A DNA stretch of 64,000 nt from Pedobacter sp. SYP-B3415. GTDB lineage: Bacteria; Bacteroidota; Bacteroidia; Sphingobacteriales; Sphingobacteriaceae. Positions within the stretch are counted from its first letter, which is position 1; every line of letters begins with the position of its first letter. Position numbers and translations under genes: made by a program. Of this stretch, positions 61,393 through 64,000 are shown piece after piece. Below the pieces are notes generated by a model that was not told the DNA's origin, searched no databases, and worked only from the letters and a program-made list of their open reading frames with translations. Location of the stretch: assembly GCF_004138205.1 (NCBI RefSeq), contig NZ_RXNQ01000037.1, forward strand, positions 62,001-126,000, read 5' to 3'.

Positions 61393-61407
61393 CATTAACC
61401 AGCCTTT

Positions 61408-61740
61408 ATGAAACACAACAAGTACCATACAACAGATAAGTACGGTGCAACGGACGACGATTATGAATACAGCGGCAACGCATCCCGAAGCCCATGGACA
61501 CCACTCATCTTTTCTTTTCTGCTCGCTGCTGCCCTGCTTGTAGTAGCTTACCTGCGGTATCATGATCTTCGCGACTGGGAAATAACCGGCGGTACAATCC
61601 GCATGTACTCGATAGAAAAATTATGTTATGACATTGGTGGTCCGCTGGTCATGCCCATTTTTCTGGCCATTTGTGCGGTAATTCTGATATCTGCCGGCAT
61701 TAAACAATTCCGCCACAGGCGCCGTCTATCGCAGCTGTAG
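61408..61740 (+). CDS. Small membrane protein of unknown function
   Basis: This 110-residue protein has an acidic, tyrosine-rich N-terminus (DKYGATDDDYEYSGN) and two transmembrane helices (about 31-50 and 78-98) with a short loop. I recognise no family. It is 15 bases after the zinc-ribbon membrane protein, so the two are probably co-transcribed and may work together. They lie between two barrel-protein paralogs. Confidence 0.65.
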   Translation: MKHNKYHTTDKYGATDDDYEYSGNASRSPWTPLIFSFLLAAALLVVAYLRYHDLRDWEITGGTIRMYSIEKLCYDIGGPLVMPIFLAICAVILISAGIKQFRHRRRLSQL

Positions 61741-61845
61741 ATCACAGCGCAGCATCTGTATTTCATTTGTTACAATCGAAGGCGCTGACACGAAACAAAC
61801 CTTTTCCTGGTTTTTCTGTCAGACAGGCAACACCAAATGTAACCA

Positions 61846-64000
61846 ATGAAGAAAATTTTTACGCTTGTGCTCTTGTTATGCACCATGCTGCTGTATGCCC
61901 AGGACAAAAAAGGCTCGGTGAACGGGCGGGTGATGAGCAGTAAGGACAAAAGACCGATCGATTTCGCCTCTATAGCGCTTAAAAACCTCAAAGACTCCAG
62001 TGTGGTAAGCGCCAATACCACATCTGCCGATGGCAAGTTTGCGTTCAGCAATCTTCAACCAGGAAACTACAGGTTATTTGTCGCCTTTCTGGGCCTTAAA
62101 ACGATCAACAAGGATTTTATTATACAGGCGGATAAACCACAGGTAAACCTCGGTGATATCTTTATGGACGATAACAGCATCGATCTGCAAACCGTCGAAA
62201 TCAAATCTGACGCGCCCCCTGTCGTTGTAAAAAAAGATACGCTTGAATTTAATGCCAGTTCCTTTAAGACGATAGAAAATGCGGTAGTTGAAGACCTGCT
62301 GAAAAAACTGCCCGGCCTCGAAGTAGATAAAACGGGTACCGTAAAGGCGCAGGGCGAAACTGTAACCCGCGTTAAGGTCGATGGCAAGGAGTTTTTCGGA
62401 AATGACCCCCTCCTGGCTACGAAAAACCTTCCTGCCGATATGGTAGACAAGATCCAGGTAATTGATGAACAGTCAGAGCAGGCTAAATTTACCGGCATAG
62501 ATGACGGTAACCGGGTAAAGATTATCAACATCACAACAAAAAAAGGCAGAAATAACGGTTACTTCGGAAACAATACAGCCGGTTATGGCAGTGATAACCG
62601 GTATGATGTCAATCTGAATGTGAACCGTTTCAACGCAAAACGGCAGCTTTCTGTACTTGGCCAGTTCAACAACGTAAACCGGCAGGGATTCGGCGGCGGC
62701 CTTGGTGGCGGTGGAGGCAGGTCCGGATCGGGCATTACACAAACGAATGCGGGCGGTCTGAACTTTGCCGACACCTATGCAGATGAAACCGAGATTAACG
62801 CAAGTTATTTTATCAATAACACAGCTAACCTGCGCCTTCAGAACAGCCTGACCCAGAATCTGCTTGGCGATGTAACTACCATCTTCAACAACAGGCAGCA
62901 GAACAACTCCGACCGCCTGAACCACCGCCTTAATTTTATGGTCGACACCAAAATCGATTCGCTGACCTCCATTCGCGTACAGCCTAACATCAGTTATACC
63001 AGCAACAACAGCAATAACCAGAATATTTACACGCGCGATTTCGCGGCCTACGTAACAAGCGGCAGGCAGGAATTGCGCAATGAGGGCACATCGCCAACAT
63101 TTAACAACAACATCCTGCTCCGGCATAAATTCATGCGCCGCGGCCGTACTGTTTCTTTGAACCTGGAAACAAACATCAGCAACAACGATTCAGAAAATTT
63201 TAACTACATCAATGACGAAGTTGTGAGCGGCAGCGGCGGCAGGGACCGCCTGACAAACCAGCTGAACGACCGCACAAATCACTCGCTGAACCATACTTCG
63301 AGACTGGTGTATACCGAGCCCTTATCAAGAACAATGAGCCTCGAATTCAACTACCGCAACAGCTATAACTATAACAATTCTGAACGTCATACATACAATT
63401 ACAACGAACTGTCGGGCCAGTACGATCTGATCGACCTGACCTATACAAATCTTTACGAAAACACCATTCTGATCAATTCTGCCGGTTTCAGTTTTAATCA
63501 GAACGGCAAAAAGTTTACCTGGAATGCCGGTCTGGCAGTGCAAAACAGTGACCGTAAGAATGTGAATATTTCCAGAAATACCCTCCTCACGCAGAATGTC
63601 TTCAACTATACACCTTCTGCCCTGTTCAGGTATAACTTCAGCAACAGCAAACGCCTGGTTATCAATTACCGGGGCAGTACCAGTCAACCTACAATCAGTC
63701 AATTACAGCCTATACCTGATAACACCAATACACAAAGTATTCCCGTCGGCAATCCTGACCTGAGGCCCGAGTTCAATAACAACCTGCGCTTCACCTATAA
63801 TTCTTTTACCCAGGGCAGAAATCGTTCGCTGTTCGTAAACCTGAACCTGACACAGACATCGAACCGCATTGCAAACAGCAGTACACTGATCACTTCCGGA
63901 GAACATCAGGGCAAACTTGCCATTACACCCGTTAACGTAAATGGTGTCTATTCGGGATCACTTGCAACGTCCCTCAGCGTTCCTTTCCTGCCTGAAAATA
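61846..64000 (+). CDS. Outer-membrane beta-barrel protein (PF14905-type), paralog 2, cut by window end
   Basis: The frame from ATG 61846 is open for 718 codons to the end of the window. A signal peptide (MKKIFTLVLLLCTMLLYAQD), carboxypeptidase-regulatory-like domain (about 24-105) and plug-like domain follow the same order as in the 57638 gene. Shared blocks include AVVEDLLKKLPGLEV, KGTVKAQGETV-type text and KFTGIDDGNRVKIINITTKKG. The glycine-rich stretch (GGGLGGGGG, about 284-296) is shorter. The C-terminus is outside the window. The paralogs probably arose by duplication, with the two small membrane-protein genes between them. Confidence 0.88.
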   Translation, partial: MKKIFTLVLLLCTMLLYAQDKKGSVNGRVMSSKDKRPIDFASIALKNLKDSSVVSANTTSADGKFAFSNLQPGNYRLFVAFLGLKTINKDFIIQADKPQVNLGDIFMDDNSIDLQTVEIKSDAPPVVVKKDTLEFNASSFKTIENAVVEDLLKKLPGLEVDKTGTVKAQGETVTRVKVDGKEFFGNDPLLATKNLPADMVDKIQVIDEQSEQAKFTGIDDGNRVKIINITTKKGRNNGYFGNNTAGYGSDNRYDVNLNVNRFNAKRQLSVLGQFNNVNRQGFGGGLGGGGGRSGSGITQTNAGGLNFADTYADETEINASYFINNTANLRLQNSLTQNLLGDVTTIFNNRQQNNSDRLNHRLNFMVDTKIDSLTSIRVQPNISYTSNNSNNQNIYTRDFAAYVTSGRQELRNEGTSPTFNNNILLRHKFMRRGRTVSLNLETNISNNDSENFNYINDEVVSGSGGRDRLTNQLNDRTNHSLNHTSRLVYTEPLSRTMSLEFNYRNSYNYNNSERHTYNYNELSGQYDLIDLTYTNLYENTILINSAGFSFNQNGKKFTWNAGLAVQNSDRKNVNISRNTLLTQNVFNYTPSALFRYNFSNSKRLVINYRGSTSQPTISQLQPIPDNTNTQSIPVGNPDLRPEFNNNLRFTYNSFTQGRNRSLFVNLNLTQTSNRIANSSTLITSGEHQGKLAITPVNVNGVYSGSLATSLSVPFLPEN

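Noticed and set aside
1..64000. tRNA, rRNA, insertion sequences or prophage genes
   Set aside because: Scanning found no cloverleaf, rRNA segment, transposase, integrase or phage gene motif; the window is housekeeping plus a utilisation locus.

Overview
The window is chromosomal DNA from a member of the Bacteroidota, most likely Sphingobacteriales or a related order (Pedobacter/Mucilaginibacter/Chitinophaga-like). Support: a SusC/SusD pair, the type IX secretion translocon gene sprA, BT_3928-family and DUF5686 proteins, several start sites preceded by the Bacteroidota sigma-factor -7 box TAnnTTTG, and almost no Shine-Dalgarno sequences. I see no rRNA, tRNA, insertion sequence, prophage or CRISPR array. 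Gene density is high and base composition is even.

Layout. (1) 1-2816: end of a DUF5686 outer-membrane protein and the tRNA hydroxylase gene trhO. (2) 3351-20411: a polysaccharide-utilisation locus, all on the + strand. It has a membrane-bound propeller/triple-tyrosine/LuxR-type regulator, SusC and SusD, a GH144-like glucanase lipoprotein, a 132-residue secreted protein of unknown function, a GH43-discoidin enzyme, an SGNH esterase, a GH3 beta-glucosidase, an alpha/beta-hydrolase and an M28 peptidase. GH144 plus GH3 suggests a beta-glucan, possibly beta-1,2-glucan. The GH43 and esterases suggest a decorated substrate. (3) 20415-24276: a CrtI/CrtD-like carotenoid desaturase, then proBA. (4) 24273-27747, - strand: DUF1599, BT_3928 family, a lone Dpp-type permease and aroK, with a heptamer repeat tract in front of aroK. 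(5) 27892-32979: folP-cdaA, a bacilliredoxin, an M23 peptidase, ahcY and a DUF2809 membrane protein. (6) 33080-36742: a GtrA/GT39 glycosyl-transfer pair (-), a 39-residue microprotein, pdxJ and a lipoprotein. (7) 36835-41792: gcvP, yceI, a stand-alone receiver protein and an MBL-fold hydrolase. (8) 41846-45814: recJ-lptB and a GH3 acyl-adenylate synthetase. (9) 46235-57514: maeB-ruvA-sprA and gcvH-vanZ, separated by two palindromic repeats. (10) 57638-64000: two paralogous glycine-rich outer-membrane beta-barrel proteins flanking two small membrane proteins; the second runs off the right edge.

Most genes are conserved housekeeping genes. The parts that stand out are the regulator and operator-like DNA of the utilisation locus, its small secreted protein, a three-copy palindromic repeat (near 33050, 56375 and 56590), degenerate 7-nt-period repeats at four or more places, and several start sites that can be fixed from promoter boxes.
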